Assembly: GCF_001613425.1 (NCBI RefSeq)
Contig: NZ_BDCI01000018.1
Location: 124,001 to 188,000, forward strand
DNA: 64,000 nucleotides
Reading direction: 5' to 3'
Source: Nocardia vulneris
GTDB taxonomy: Bacteria > Actinomycetota > Actinomycetes > Mycobacteriales > Mycobacteriaceae
The position numbers and the translations under genes are program-made. Shown here in pieces: positions 54,097 to 63,033 of the stretch (positions are counted from its first letter, which is position 1; the number at the start of each line of letters is the position of its first letter). Below the pieces are notes generated by a model, which worked only from the letters and a program-made list of their open reading frames with translations, was not told the DNA's origin and did no database searches.

Positions 54097-54104
54097 CCGC
54101 CGGT

Positions 54105-54824
54105 TCATTCCTCGGGCCGTACTTGCGGAAGTTGCCGCACACCAGGCAGATACGCGGGCTCCGGACGGTTCCCGAACAGGTAGTCGCGATAGGCCGTCAG
54201 GTACGCGGCCAGCTCGGCTCGATCAGCGAACGCGACTCCGGTCGGATCGGACCATTCCTCGGGCGTGGTCCCACGCTCGAGGACGTAGTCAAGTGCGTCG
54301 CGCACCCGTGAGCCGTAGGCGGGACTCGCAGTGATGTTGTCGCGCACGCCTGCCGCGAAGCGCCCCAGCATGTCGGCACACACCGCATAGTGCACGTACA
54401 CGATCGGCCACAGCAGGTTGTCGATCTGCGGAATATCGTTCCACCACAGGTTTTTCGTGCGCAACGTGTCGCTGGCCCGGACCGGCGGGGGCGGGCCGGC
54501 GGACGAGGTGTCGAGTTCGCGTAGCCGCTCGAAATCAGGCGAGCGCCAGATCGCCCCGGTCTCGAGATTCTTCGGCGGGAACCAGACGCCACGCCACACC
54601 GGAACTCCGAGCGCGTACGGCCGCACCGGAAGCGGCTCGGCCAGGGAGATGTCGGCGATCACGCGACGGACCGGCGGCAGCGGGCTGCCGTCGTAGACCA
54701 GATCCGCCGCCATCGACAAACAATCCCGCTCGTCGAACCCCGTGACGCCGACGCCGTCGCGCAGCTGCGTGAACACCGAAGCAGGTCGTTCGGGTAGCTC
54801 GAACTCGATCCAGAACCGCCGCAC
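54105..54824 (-). CDS. Hypothetical protein
   Basis: A 239-residue soluble protein. The start is set at GTG (VRRFWIEFELPE) behind AAGGGGGC; a longer frame to 54878 is open. It begins with a beta-hairpin region WIEFELPERPASVFTQLRDGVGVTGFDERDCL and has a Trp/Pro-rich middle (DIPQIDNLLWPIVYVHYAVCADMLGRF). I do not recognise a family. The 61-bp palindrome lies upstream, within the gap to the divergent protease gene. Confidence 0.65.
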   Translation of the reverse strand: MRRFWIEFELPERPASVFTQLRDGVGVTGFDERDCLSMAADLVYDGSPLPPVRRVIADISLAEPLPVRPYALGVPVWRGVWFPPKNLETGAIWRSPDFERLRELDTSSAGPPPPVRASDTLRTKNLWWNDIPQIDNLLWPIVYVHYAVCADMLGRFAAGVRDNITASPAYGSRVRDALDYVLERGTTPEEWSDPTGVAFADRAELAAYLTAYRDYLFGNRPEPAYLPGVRQLPQVRPEE

Positions 54825-54906
54825 CAGGGCCCCCTTCCGCAGCCGCCGCCCCGATGATTCCAGCCGTACCCGGCTCACACCATCCGATATGCGCGACTGG
54901 ACACGT

Positions 54907-54967
54907 GATCACCAGGTAATGGTGGCGGGAGCCTCTCGGCCGATGCCGCCACGATTACCTGGTGATC
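54907..54967. repeat. 61-bp dispersed palindrome, copy 2
   Basis: Same element as at 4158-4218, same orientation, 59 of 61 bases identical. The arms here have two mismatched pairs. It lies between two divergently transcribed genes, where a terminator would serve neither, so it looks like a dispersed element or a protein-binding/cruciform site. Confidence 0.9.
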
Positions 54968-55100
54968 ATTCGACCAACGCGTGCTCGCGGGGTCAGTAGC
55001 GGCCCTGGCCAGCGATCTCACCGCAATCGGCCACTTCCGGCAGTCGGACGGCAGCACACGGCGCTGGACAACCCGAACCATCGGCGGCAAAGATGGCTGC

Positions 55101-55601
55101 ATGTTCCGACGCGCCGGTGTCGACCCCGCGGTCGAACAAGTACGACAACTGGCGGCTTCGCTGGAGGTGCCGCGACCGTGGCAGCTGGCAACTTTCGTGG
55201 CGCACGTGGCAGAACGGGTGGGCAAGCCGATTCTGATTGTTCCGCAACAGGATCTGACCACGGGCGGATTTCCCTGCGGACTCGTCGTCGAACGCGCCGA
55301 CGATATCGTCATCGCCTACGACGCGGCCAGCACCGGCTATCACACCGACCACATCGTGATGCACGAGATCGCCCACCTGTTGCTCGACCACGCCGGATTC
55401 GTCGCGCCGGGCTCGCAGCACCGGACCCTCGCCGCGCTGTTCCCCGACCTGGAACTCGACAGCGTGCTGCGGGTGCTCGCCCGCAGCGATTACGACGATG
55501 TCGACGAGAGCCAGGCCGAACTGTTCGCGTCCATGCTGATGTCCGACGTCGAGATCGAACGGCCGCGTTCGGTGCTCGGCCGCTTGCTTTTTCAACGCTG
55601 A
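55101..55601 (+). CDS. ImmA/IrrE-like zinc metallopeptidase
   Basis: A 166-residue protein with the zincin motif HEIAHLLLDH (H-E-x-x-H plus a downstream acid region), typical of the M78/DUF955 family that includes ImmA and IrrE. Here the motif is mid-protein and preceded by a helical N-terminus (AVEQVRQLAASLEVPRPWQLATFVAHVAERVGKPI). It begins at ATG; an open frame upstream is unsupported. The membrane protein gene starts 13 bases downstream, and such pairs recur in actinobacteria. ImmA cleaves a repressor; the substrate here is unknown. Confidence 0.75.
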   Translation: MFRRAGVDPAVEQVRQLAASLEVPRPWQLATFVAHVAERVGKPILIVPQQDLTTGGFPCGLVVERADDIVIAYDAASTGYHTDHIVMHEIAHLLLDHAGFVAPGSQHRTLAALFPDLELDSVLRVLARSDYDDVDESQAELFASMLMSDVEIERPRSVLGRLLFQR

Positions 55602-55613
55602 GTACCCCGCGCG

Positions 55614-56786
55614 ATGTTCACCTCGACGCTACCCACCGCGGTAACGCTGCCCACCGTGATCGCGGCCTGCCTGTTGCTTGCCGGCCGCCTGGTCGGACTG
55701 CTCAGCACCGAACTCGACCGGCACGTCACCATCGCGTTCGGCTGCCTCGTCGCCACGGCGACCACCCGGGAACCGACGGTGTGCCGGCTGCTCAGCGAGC
55801 TGTCCGGCGGCCTGCTCTCCGAGCAGTTGATCGTCGAACTCGGGGCGGTCGGTTTCAACTTCGGTTATGCGGCCGGGCTGTTGATCGGGTCGGCGCTGCT
55901 GCATCGTTCCCGATCGCCGCGCGTCTGCTACGGGCTCGCCGTCGTATTCAGTGCGGCGGCCCTGTGTTTCAGCACCGTGGGCGGCGGCGCCGGCACGATC
56001 TTCGAGCGCGCCGGATGGGCACAGTTCGGCTACTGGCTGTGTACCGCGCCGATCGGCACCGCCATGGCGGTCATCATCATTCGGGCCGCGGGCGCCGAAC
56101 TGCGTAATCAGGTCGAGCGCCGGGACGCGGCAATGTATGTGGCGATCCTGCTCGCGGGCGTCGCGGTACTCGTCCGCATCGGCGCGACCATCGCCGCGTC
56201 TGCCGTCCGGATCACCGTGCCGCACAACTCCTTCACCGATATCCAGGCCGAAATAGATCGCAACGGAGTGTTTTTCGATCTCGTACTGTGCATGGGATTG
56301 ACGCTGATCGCCATCGTCGCCGCGGCCCGCAGCCGAATGGGTGTGGACGATCTGACCCGGCACCGAAAAGCGCTGCGGCCCCTCTGGCGCGAGCTGACCC
56401 TTGCGTGTCCGGAGATCGTGCATCACAGCCCGGTGCCGCACGGCGCCCAGCCCAACCGATATCTGCTGCACCGCACCGTCATCGAGATCCGGGACAGCAT
56501 GCTGGACCTGGCCCGCTATGCGACACCGCATCCGCCCGAAGTCGCCGCGGCCATTTCGAGCGCCGCCCCGAGCGCCCCTGCCTATGACGCCTTGGATCGC
56601 GCCGTCCTGCTCGTGCGCGCCCGCGATGCCAAAGCGCAGGGCGCGGCACCCTCCGGACCCCGCTACTTCACCGTCTCGGCCGCCGACAGCCTCCTCGACG
56701 AAGTCACCGAATTGACCGCCCTCGGCCGGCAATGGAACGTCGCCGAGGCCATCGCCGCCCGGGTGGCGCAGCCGAGCACCCGGTAG
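55614..56786 (+). CDS. MAB_1171c-like multi-spanning membrane protein
   Basis: A 390-residue protein with seven hydrophobic segments in the first 240 residues and a cytosolic C-terminal domain of about 150 residues (DDLTRHRKALRPLWRELTLACPEIVH, RNTVIEIRDSMLDLARY-like). The layout matches the MAB_1171c family 'putative transporter' with a DUF6545-type tail, known from mycobacteria and streptomycetes next to ImmA/IrrE-like proteases. Named a transporter by automatic annotation, it could equally be a seven-helix sensor feeding the protease. ATG or GTG start close after the protease stop. Confidence 0.7.
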   Translation: MFTSTLPTAVTLPTVIAACLLLAGRLVGLLSTELDRHVTIAFGCLVATATTREPTVCRLLSELSGGLLSEQLIVELGAVGFNFGYAAGLLIGSALLHRSRSPRVCYGLAVVFSAAALCFSTVGGGAGTIFERAGWAQFGYWLCTAPIGTAMAVIIIRAAGAELRNQVERRDAAMYVAILLAGVAVLVRIGATIAASAVRITVPHNSFTDIQAEIDRNGVFFDLVLCMGLTLIAIVAAARSRMGVDDLTRHRKALRPLWRELTLACPEIVHHSPVPHGAQPNRYLLHRTVIEIRDSMLDLARYATPHPPEVAAAISSAAPSAPAYDALDRAVLLVRARDAKAQGAAPSGPRYFTVSAADSLLDEVTELTALGRQWNVAEAIAARVAQPSTR

Positions 56787-56964
56787 CGCGTCCGCACCGC
56801 GTATCAGACCTGCTGTGTGCCAACGCATTCGAGCATCGCGCGGGCGGTTACACCGGGATGACTCGGCGATTACGCGCACTGCCTAGTCTCGACGGTGGCC
56901 CGGCCGGCCGGTCGCGGCTCGGACACCGACGACGATCCGTCGTCCTTCTCGAGCGGGAGTTTCC

Positions 56965-57210
56965 ATGAGCTTGTACACCGTTCGCCGCCGTTTCGCGGCC
57001 GCGGCAATCGCCGGAGCAGCCGTGGCCGTCACGCTGACCGGGCCCGCGCTCGCCTGTGCCGAGGCGGCCACCCCCGGCATCATGTCGGCGGCCGGTCCCG
57101 GCGACCCCGGCATGGGGCAGGGCGGACCAGGCGATCCGGGCATGGGCGAGGGCGGTGGCCCGGGCAATCCTGGCACCGGCGGTTCCGGGGAACCCGGCAT
57201 GGGTCGCTAG
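56965..57210 (+). CDS. Small secreted Gly/Pro-repeat protein
   Basis: An 81-residue preprotein. The signal peptide RRRFAAAAIAGAAVAVTLTGPALA is followed by a 50-residue mature part built of GDPGMG-like units (GDPGMGQ-GGPGDPGMGE-GGGPGNPG). The composition is collagen-like but too short to trimerise on its own. ATG follows GGGAG at the right distance. The next gene (FAD enzyme) is about 180 bases away. Function unknown; possibly cell-surface. Confidence 0.7.
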   Translation: MSLYTVRRRFAAAAIAGAAVAVTLTGPALACAEAATPGIMSAAGPGDPGMGQGGPGDPGMGEGGGPGNPGTGGSGEPGMGR

Positions 57211-57388
57211 CGGCACCTTCCCGGCGCCGGCAGGTTCGGTCGCCGGGAACGCCCCCTGCCCCGATGAATTTCGCGATGTCCCGCCGTCGATACCTTCGGC
57301 ACACCGACAATGGTGGGTCTGCGCCGGGACCGTCCCAGCGCGGTGAGAACGATCCGGACTGGTCCGGACCGGCGCGAAGGGTCTGCGC

Positions 57389-58603
57389 GTGAGCGGAATC
57401 AAGGTTTTGGTGGCGGGAGCGAGCATCGCGGGCCCCGCGGTGGCGCACTGGCTGCGCAGGCGAGGCGCCGAGGTGACCGTGGTGGAACGGGCGCCCGAGC
57501 TGCGTCCAGGCGGGCAGGCGGTGGACGCGCGCGGGGTGACCAGGGAGGTCATCCGGCGGATGGGCCTGGACGCGGCGGTGCGCGCGGCCCGCACCGAGAC
57601 CGCCGGCGCGCACACCGTCGACGCGGACGGAAACGTGCTGGAGACCTTCCGCGCCGACGACGATGGCGGCGACGGGTACATCGCGGAGATCGAGATCCTG
57701 CGCGGCGACCTGTCGCAGGTGCTCTACGACGACACCCGCGACGAGGTCGAATACCTCTTCGGCGATCGGATCGCCGAACTCACCCAGGACGCGGACAGCG
57801 TCGACGTGACCTTCGCGGGCGGCGACCGGCGGCGCTTCGACCTCGTGGTCGGGGCCGACGGGCTGCATTCGGCGTTGCGCGCGATGGTCTTCGGGCCGCA
57901 CGAGCAGTTCATCCGGCATCTCGGACACGTGCTGGCCTTCTACAGCGTGCCCAACGAATTCGGGTTGGACCGCTGGCTGATCGACTATCAGGAACCCGGT
58001 CGCTCCGCGATGCTGCGGCCCATCCAGGACGCCACCCGCGCGATGGCCATGTTCTCCTTCGCCGCCGCTGATTTCGACGTCGACTACCGCGACGTCGCGG
58101 CGCAGAAGCTGCTGCTGCGCGAGCGGATGACCGGTCTGGGCTGGTCGACCACGCGGATCCTCGCGCACCTCGACGACACCCCCGACTTCTATCTCGATCA
58201 AGTCGCCCAGGTGGTGATGGACCGCTGGTCGAACGGACGGGTGGTCCTGCTCGGCGACGCCGCCTTCAGCTCGTCCCCGATGTCCGGACAGGGCACCGGC
58301 CTGGCCCTCGTCGGCGCCTACGTGCTGGCCGGCGAACTCGCCGCCGCCGACTGGAACCCCGAACACGGCTTCGCCGCCTACGAGCAGCGGATGCGTTCGT
58401 TCGTCGAAGCCAACCAGGAAATCGGCCGCCTGCACGCCCGGACCCGCGCCGTCCCCGGACCCGACCCCGAACCCACCCCCGACTACACCGGAGAATGGTT
58501 CACCACCCTCATCGACCGCGCCCTGAACCTCGACCTCCCCTCCTACACAGAAGTCCCCGATTCCGCACCCCCGATCCCCACCGCCGCCCCTCGAGCCACC
58601 TGA
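57389..58603 (+). CDS. FAD-dependent monooxygenase (PHBH/TetX-like)
   Basis: A 404-residue flavin hydroxylase. The dinucleotide motif VLVAGASIAGPAVAHWLRRRGAEVTVVER is at residues 5-33, the DG motif LVVGADGLHSALR near 153, and the second GD motif VVLLGDAAFSSSPMSGQGTGLA near 285. Such enzymes hydroxylate aromatic or polyketide-like substrates, and some inactivate antibiotics (rifamycin, tetracycline). No dedicated regulator is adjacent, and the signature does not fix the substrate. GTG start. Confidence 0.9.
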   Translation: MSGIKVLVAGASIAGPAVAHWLRRRGAEVTVVERAPELRPGGQAVDARGVTREVIRRMGLDAAVRAARTETAGAHTVDADGNVLETFRADDDGGDGYIAEIEILRGDLSQVLYDDTRDEVEYLFGDRIAELTQDADSVDVTFAGGDRRRFDLVVGADGLHSALRAMVFGPHEQFIRHLGHVLAFYSVPNEFGLDRWLIDYQEPGRSAMLRPIQDATRAMAMFSFAAADFDVDYRDVAAQKLLLRERMTGLGWSTTRILAHLDDTPDFYLDQVAQVVMDRWSNGRVVLLGDAAFSSSPMSGQGTGLALVGAYVLAGELAAADWNPEHGFAAYEQRMRSFVEANQEIGRLHARTRAVPGPDPEPTPDYTGEWFTTLIDRALNLDLPSYTEVPDSAPPIPTAAPRAT

Positions 58604-58698
58604 GCGCGCAGACCGCGATGTTCGCGTGGTTGACAATCGACCATCCGGTCAATAGCAGTTTCTTGTCTGTTCAGCCCAAATCCATTGGAGGACAGTAG

Positions 58699-58836
58699 AA
58701 AACACCAGCGCCTACGCTCGCGCGGCCTGCCGCAACTGACTCCGGCTTCGATCGCGATCGATACGACGACGCACTGCGCGACCTGACTGAGCCGAGCAGC
58801 GCGGACATCGCCGGAATCAGCGACGCAGTACTGTGA
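58699..58836 (+). pseudogene. Open-frame remnant without start
   Basis: A 45-codon frame bounded by stops with gene-like codon bias toward its end (DRYDDALRDLTEPSSADIAGISDAVL). It has no start codon, but a good GGAGGA site lies just before the upstream stop. It looks like the 3' end of a gene whose 5' part is lost or point-mutated. Confidence 0.4.
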
Positions 58837-58842
58837 CTTCGT

Positions 58843-58908
58843 ATGACCGGCAACGAGATCGAGGTTTCCGCTGAGCTGGTGCGTGCGTTGTTTCGGGAGC
58901 TAGATCCC
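58843..58908 (+). pseudogene. 5' remnant of an aminoglycoside-phosphotransferase-family gene
   Basis: Twenty-two codons beginning with ATG (MTGNEIEVSAELVRALFREL) that match the usual N-terminus of small-molecule phosphotransferases of the APH family (VSAELVRALLREQHP). The frame then runs into the 3' end of the minus-strand MerR-NTF2 gene and stops, so the kinase body is missing. A truncated gene end joined to a new neighbour. Confidence 0.5.
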
Positions 58909-59667
58909 GTGGAACATCTGGTCGATGATCATCGATGAACCGTTCAGCGTGAACGATGTTTCGAACGGTCGGGCTTCCGTGGTCCCGTCCAGGAGGAAAT
59001 TTCCAGTCGCCCGGACAACCGTCGAGTTGGCGGTGCCGGGCTGAACGTGAATCACGCCGACGGTGTACGCAGCCGGGGGAAACCGAAGGAGCTGCGCGAC
59101 GATCGCCGTCGCGCCGACATACGAATCAGCCCCGGCGGCGAGTTGGGCATCCTCGGCGTACCACAGCTCCAGTGCGCTTTGCCGGGCCGCGAGCTGGGCG
59201 AAGTAGAGGCCGGCAAAAGCCTCGGCATTCTCTCGAGTGAAGTATTTCTCGATGGTTTCTTCGACCACGACAGTCCTCCTGATCAAGTCCAGGAAGTGAG
59301 TCACGGAAATATCGGGCCGGTTCGCCGCCGTCGCCGCCAACGTCGTCACCAGCGCATGCAGGTCCTGCATCGCAGTCACCTGAGCAGCCAGACGATCACG
59401 GTGTGCGGCCAACATCGGCGCCATCGCCACAGTGCCCGCGAGCACGTTCGCGATCTGGTCCAATCCCAGACCCAGCTGGCGCAGTGCCAGAACCTGATAC
59501 AGGCGCTGGACGTCGGATTCGGTGTAACGGCGGTGACCGGCGTTGGTGCGCTCTGCGGGCCGCACCAACCCGATCCGGTCGTAATGATGCAACGTCCGAA
59601 CTGTCAATCCGGTCTCGGTCGCGAGTTCACCGACCTTCCACACCTGCTCGATTCCCGTCTCGCCCAT
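58900..59667 (-). CDS. MerR regulator fused to an NTF2-like domain
   Basis: A 255-residue protein. The N-terminal MerR domain is standard (WKVGELATETGLTVRTLHHYDRIGLVRPAERTNAGHRRY, about 10-48), followed by a coiled coil. Residues about 146-255 resemble eukaryotic nuclear transport factor 2: AEAFAGLYFAQLAARQSALELWYAEDA, VGATAIVAQLLRFP, ARPFETSFTL and IIDQMF follow the NTF2 order (helix, YY-x-F, KAAIVEKL, FHQMF, NDMF). The cone fold could sense a hydrophobic ligand. ATG start at 59667. Its promoter carries the shared MerR palindrome. Confidence 0.75.
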   Translation of the reverse strand: MGETGIEQVWKVGELATETGLTVRTLHHYDRIGLVRPAERTNAGHRRYTESDVQRLYQVLALRQLGLGLDQIANVLAGTVAMAPMLAAHRDRLAAQVTAMQDLHALVTTLAATAANRPDISVTHFLDLIRRTVVVEETIEKYFTRENAEAFAGLYFAQLAARQSALELWYAEDAQLAAGADSYVGATAIVAQLLRFPPAAYTVGVIHVQPGTANSTVVRATGNFLLDGTTEARPFETSFTLNGSSMIIDQMFHGI

Positions 59668-59715
59668 CCGTTTTCCCACTCACTTCCACCGGCGCACCGC
59701 GCGCTGGCACCACCG

Positions 59716-59746
59716 ACGCTAGGTCCTGACGTCGGGTCAGGAGCAA
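59716..59746 (-). promoter_or_regulatory. MerR-type promoter/operator of the MerR-NTF2 gene
   Basis: On the minus strand, TTGCTC and TAGCGT are 19 bases apart, the stretched spacing typical of MerR promoters. Between them lies CCTGAC-CCGA-CGTCAGG, the same 17-base palindrome pattern found before the hydrolase-MerR unit at 49.3 kb. Confidence 0.65.
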
Positions 59747-59769
59747 GCCGGAGCTTCGTCCCACTGGGC

Positions 59770-61977
59770 TCAGAGCGGTGCGGCGCGCCACCATTCGACG
59801 TGCTCGCTTTCGCGGTCCGGCGGTGCCTCGGAATAGATGTGGCAGGAGTTGCGGGGTGGGTTGTCGAAGGAGAGAACGATTTTGGGGTCCTGGAAGCCGT
59901 ACTCCTGGCGTCGCAGGGTGACGGTTCCGGTGGGGCGTTGCCATCGCTCTATCAGGGTGTCGCCACCGTACTGGCTCATGTCCCGGCCGTGCGGGAAGCA
60001 GTAGAGGTCGAAGGTCGGAGCGAAGGTCGACCTGTTCGAGCATCTGATCGTGGCGTAGTTATGGGTGTCGATCGTGCAGGTGATGCCGCGGTACCCGTCG
60101 GTCGAGGTCGGCGTTGCCGGGATGAGCTTCGGAAACAGATCCGCGGCCGGTTGCATCTCGCCCCACGGGCGGGGCGGTCCGACCGGGGTGAACGTTGCGG
60201 GTGTCCGGGTGGCGGTGTCGGCGGATCGAACGGTTTCCTCCGGGCTGGTGATCGCCACGACTGCGACAACGACGGCGATGACGACCAGGATCGCCGCAAT
60301 GGCGATGATCGCGATCGTGAGGATGCGATCACCGATACCGGGGCCGGACTGCGTGGTCCGATCAGCCGATGCGGGAAGGGATGTCGTCGTTCCGAGCTGT
60401 CCGAGGAGTTGCGCTGCAGTGAGTCGAGTACCGGGTTGCGCGGTGAGGCAGCCGGTGACGAGGAAGCGCAGCCCGGTTTCGGGGATGCCGGTGAGGTCGG
60501 GCGGCTGGGTTGTCACGCGATGCAGCAGTGTCGCGGCATCCGTGTCGCCGAACGGAGGGCGGCCGGTGAGCGCGTAGGCGAGCACACCGCCCAGCGAGAA
60601 CACATCGGACGCGGGTCCGGCCGGTTCGCCGATGAGTTGTTCCGGAGCGGTGAACGCCGACGGCTCGGCGTGTGACGCGGGGAAGCCGACATCGACCAGC
60701 CGAGGCCCGGTTTCGGTGATGATCACCGAATTGGGGGTCACCGCACCATGTATGAGACCGGCACCGTGGATGGCCGAAAGAGCATGGGCGAGACCGACGG
60801 CGACATTCTGGGCCTCCGCCGGCCGTAACGGCCCGCGCCCGGCCACCAGATCATGGAGCGAGGGGCCGGTGATGTATTCGGTTGCTATCCAAGGATTCGG
60901 AGCCTCGGCGTCCGCGTCGAGCACCGCCGGAGTGAAGTCGCTGTGCACGGTGCGAGCGGCGGTGCAGACGCGAGCGACCTCGGCGCGGTCGCTGCTACCG
61001 ATGCCGCGGTCCAGGTGCACGGTCCGGATGAGGACGTTCGTCGAATCTTCCGCACGACCCAAGAAGACGTCGCCGCGGGAGTCTGCACCGAGCCGGCCGA
61101 TAAGCGTGTACGGGCCGAGCGAGGACGGGTCGATATCCCGCAACGGCAGCGTGCGCGGAGCCGACTCCACGACCGGCACTGTGCCTGAAGCCGATTGGGG
61201 TATCGCACTCGCAGGCACAGTCTGCGGCGGAAGGGTCGCCGGCGCCCAACCAGTGCCGGGATAGGGAGCGCGGGAAGCTTGTTGCCGACGCTGGACCTGG
61301 ATGATCACGGCTCCCAGGCAGATCGCAGACACCGCCAGCACACCCGCGCGAATGAATTCCACGGCAATCAAACCGAACCCGCCGACCGGAGCGGACCCGT
61401 ATATGACGTAGCCACCGGTCCGTTCCACCCGCGAAGACGGAATGCCCAAGACCAGCGCCACGAATCCGAGCACCCACCCGAGCAGCAAGGACAACCACCA
61501 CGCGGTGACCAACACACTGCCGGGACGGCCACGCAAATCCGGTGCGTCCGTTGGTGTCTGGGGGTCGCTCGCCCGCCACACATCCGACATGATCATGTGC
61601 GGGAACCACAGATTGACGACAGGGCAGAACCAGCCGCCGATCACCCACCCGTTGGCGAGCCGATGCCGTGCCGTGCACAGCGCTTCGGCATTGCGACGCG
61701 CCTGCCACAACCAGCTGATGACAACGACTCCCGCGCCGAGCTGTAGCAGTTGCGCGAGGATGCCGGGCCAGGTGGATGACTCCCACTCCGTGCGGGTACC
61801 ACCCCGCTGCTCCCAGCTTTCCTCGAAGTCCGCGAGAAGCCGCCAATCGGCGATCGCGCTGACGAACATCATCACCACCACCGCGGCGACCAGGCCGATC
61901 GCCCAGCCCCCGAGCGCTCCGATCGGACGGACGTTCCTTCCGCCGCGCGCGAGCGCGACGTCCCACCCCACTGACAT
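59770..61977 (-). CDS. DUF4328 membrane protein fused to a Ser/Thr pseudokinase
   Basis: 735 residues in three parts: a four-helix DUF4328-like membrane domain (1-230), a PknB-type kinase fold (about 289-540), and a helix (about 556-580) with a 155-residue outer domain. The kinase core is degraded. The glycine loop is LGADSRGDVFLGR, the VAIK lysine is replaced by Arg318 (VLIRTV), HRD is HGA (410-412, no catalytic Asp), and DFG is DVG (429-431). Only the APE motif (444-446) is normal. It therefore probably lacks kinase activity and may be a scaffold or ligand sensor. The ATG follows GAAGGG. Confidence 0.8.
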   Translation of the reverse strand: MSVGWDVALARGGRNVRPIGALGGWAIGLVAAVVVMMFVSAIADWRLLADFEESWEQRGGTRTEWESSTWPGILAQLLQLGAGVVVISWLWQARRNAEALCTARHRLANGWVIGGWFCPVVNLWFPHMIMSDVWRASDPQTPTDAPDLRGRPGSVLVTAWWLSLLLGWVLGFVALVLGIPSSRVERTGGYVIYGSAPVGGFGLIAVEFIRAGVLAVSAICLGAVIIQVQRRQQASRAPYPGTGWAPATLPPQTVPASAIPQSASGTVPVVESAPRTLPLRDIDPSSLGPYTLIGRLGADSRGDVFLGRAEDSTNVLIRTVHLDRGIGSSDRAEVARVCTAARTVHSDFTPAVLDADAEAPNPWIATEYITGPSLHDLVAGRGPLRPAEAQNVAVGLAHALSAIHGAGLIHGAVTPNSVIITETGPRLVDVGFPASHAEPSAFTAPEQLIGEPAGPASDVFSLGGVLAYALTGRPPFGDTDAATLLHRVTTQPPDLTGIPETGLRFLVTGCLTAQPGTRLTAAQLLGQLGTTTSLPASADRTTQSGPGIGDRILTIAIIAIAAILVVIAVVVAVVAITSPEETVRSADTATRTPATFTPVGPPRPWGEMQPAADLFPKLIPATPTSTDGYRGITCTIDTHNYATIRCSNRSTFAPTFDLYCFPHGRDMSQYGGDTLIERWQRPTGTVTLRRQEYGFQDPKIVLSFDNPPRNSCHIYSEAPPDRESEHVEWWRAAPL

Positions 61978-62178
61978 CGTCCGAATCCCTTCGTTTCCAA
62001 CGGCGCAACCCGCCGCCCGTGGCCACGGCCCCATGACATCCTGTCGCACCGGACCATAGCGGCAACCCTTCGATCACGCATCAGGCCACGGACCGCTGAT
62101 CTCTTCCACGAAGTGCTCGCCAACCGCGCCACCCACGACACCCGAACCGACTGAACCAAGGTCGGTAAGGTCGGTCCG

Positions 62179-62916
62179 GTGAGCGACGCCGGCGACCTGA
62201 TGCGGATGTATCTGGTGGATGCAGACCAGCCTTTTCCGTCTGTCGAGCTCGCGGATTCGTCCGGACTGGTCGCGTTCGGCGGGGACCTGTCGACGGAGCG
62301 GTTGCTGGACGCGTATGCGGCGGGCATCTTCCCCTGGTACAACCCGGGCGAAACGATCCACTGGTACTGCCCGGACCCGCGGAGCATTCTGATACCGACC
62401 GACCTGCGGGTGAGCAGATCGTATCGCCGATCGGTCACCAGTGCCGACTACGCGGTGACGATGGATCGTGCCTTCGCCGAGGTGATGTCGCAGTGCGCCG
62501 GTCCGCGGGACAAGGAGGCCGGGACCTGGATCGGCTCCGACATGCAGGCGGCCTACCTGCGACTGCACCACCTCGGTCACGCACACTCGGTCGAGGTGTG
62601 GCGCGACGGCGAATTGGTCGGCGGCCTCTACGGAGTTGCCTGCGGCCGCTCGTTCGCCGGCGAATCCATGTTCTCCCGCGCCCGCGACACCTCCAAGGTC
62701 GCGCTGTACTGGCTGTGCGCCCAACTGACAGCGTGGGATTTCGCCCTCATCGACTGCCAGGTCGCTTCCAGCCACCTCACCTCCCTCGGCGCGATCGACC
62801 TCTCCCGCACGGACTACCTGCGCCTGCACACCCAGGCCGCCGCCCGCCCCGGCCGCGTCGGCCCCTGGCAGTTCGACTTCCCAGTCCCCCACTCCCCCAA
62901 GCATTTACCGGCGTGA
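62179..62916 (+). CDS. aat: Leucyl/phenylalanyl-tRNA-protein transferase
   Basis: A 245-residue Aat transferase. It adds Leu or Phe from aminoacyl-tRNA to proteins with N-terminal Arg or Lys, marking them for ClpAPS-type N-degron degradation. The family core is plain: YAAGIFPWYNPGETIHWYCPDPRSI, VGGLYGVACGRSFAGESMFS and DCQVASSHLTSLGAID. Length is near the usual 230-245. GTG start. Monocistronic, divergent from the pseudokinase gene with about 200 bases between. Confidence 0.95.
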   Translation: MSDAGDLMRMYLVDADQPFPSVELADSSGLVAFGGDLSTERLLDAYAAGIFPWYNPGETIHWYCPDPRSILIPTDLRVSRSYRRSVTSADYAVTMDRAFAEVMSQCAGPRDKEAGTWIGSDMQAAYLRLHHLGHAHSVEVWRDGELVGGLYGVACGRSFAGESMFSRARDTSKVALYWLCAQLTAWDFALIDCQVASSHLTSLGAIDLSRTDYLRLHTQAAARPGRVGPWQFDFPVPHSPKHLPA

Positions 62917-63033
62917 GCGAGCACTATCGCGCGACTGGATCAACGCGGACTACTCGAACGCCCCAAACGGCCACGGCAAAGCCGTCCTGCATGGGGCGAG
63001 AGCCAGATGGCTTCGACCGGGGCCTTTTTCGAG

